A DNA stretch of 6,297 nt from Candidatus Aerophobota bacterium (GTDB lineage: Bacteria; Aerophobota; Aerophobia; Aerophobales; B3-G15), in assembly GCA_030615365.1 (NCBI GenBank), contig JAUWZM010000118.1:1-6297 (forward strand), read 5' to 3'. Position numbers and translations under genes: made by a program. The notes under the pieces are model-generated. The model made no database searches and was not told the origin of the DNA. It was given only the letters and a program-made list of their open reading frames with translations. Of the stretch, positions 6,111 to 6,297 are shown piece after piece; positions within the stretch are counted from its first letter, which is position 1; each line of letters begins with the position of its first letter.

Positions 6111-6297
6111 TTTTCTGGATATTTCATTATAAGTGACAAGATATAAGGATAGAGATCTCTGAAAAAAGTCTGAGGCTGCTCTTTGCTCGGTGCTTTCCGG
6201 GCGCCTGCGGCTAAGTTCTACTCTTATCTTTATGCCGTAGCTCTTATAGGCGATGTATCAGGTTACAGGATAACTAAGAGTTTGAACGCATAGACCC
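6111..6297. other. Non-coding tail with a GC-richer patch
   Basis: No gene, clear promoter, or hairpin plus T-run terminator is visible after the last stop. The stretch includes a perfect 10-bp palindrome, AGAGATCTCT, at 6151-6160. A patch at about 6171-6212 is clearly more GC-rich than the surroundings and could fold through its GGCGCC core. Several stop codons interrupt the frames checked on the + strand. No tRNA, riboswitch or other RNA family was recognised. Confidence 0.4.

Noticed and set aside
6151..6160. Perfect palindrome AGAGATCTCT
   Set aside because: Ten bases without a loop and a single copy; expected by chance in a window this size, and no partner gene is visible.

Overview
The window reads as one co-directional (+ strand) carbohydrate uptake and catabolism cluster from an AT-rich bacterium. 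Six coding regions are supported, all on the + strand: the C-terminal end of a DUF2961/GH172-type glycoside hydrolase cut by the left edge, two CUT1-type sugar ABC permeases, a family 1 extracellular solute-binding protein, a xylose isomerase-like TIM-barrel enzyme whose metal-binding pattern matches the L-rhamnose isomerase (RhaI) group, and an ADP-ribosylglycohydrolase-fold protein. No RNA gene, CRISPR array, insertion sequence or minus-strand gene could be supported.

Organism: the binding protein has a Sec-type signal peptide ending in an ALA cleavage site and no lipobox cysteine. A freely soluble binding protein suggests a periplasm, hence a diderm. AT richness, heavy use of AGA/AGG and ATA codons, and this combination of families fit lineages such as Atribacterota, Thermotogota or related uncultured diderms. 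No marker gene is present, so this placement is an inference only.

Layout: 1-415 hydrolase tail; 416-518 short leader; 519-2276 the two permeases, 30 bp apart; 2277-2454 a leader holding an orphan Shine-Dalgarno sequence and a long RNA-level hairpin; 2455-3801 the binding protein; 3802-3986 a gap with a very GC-rich hairpin; 3987-4970 the isomerase; 5034-6110 the ADP-ribosylglycohydrolase homologue, which begins at TTG; 6111-6297 a non-coding tail, part of it more GC-rich.

How the parts fit: a glycan or oligosaccharide is captured by the binding protein and imported through the permease pair. The ATPase is not in the window and is probably a shared MsmK/UgpC-type subunit encoded elsewhere. 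The hydrolase releases a monosaccharide, the isomerase interconverts aldose and ketose, and the ADP-ribosylglycohydrolase-fold protein may cleave another glycosidic bond. The most interesting idea is that GH172 enzymes and ADP-ribosylglycohydrolases are both known for acting on alpha-linked furanosides, so the cluster may be dedicated to an unusual alpha-furanoside. This is a hypothesis; nothing in the sequence identifies the substrate.
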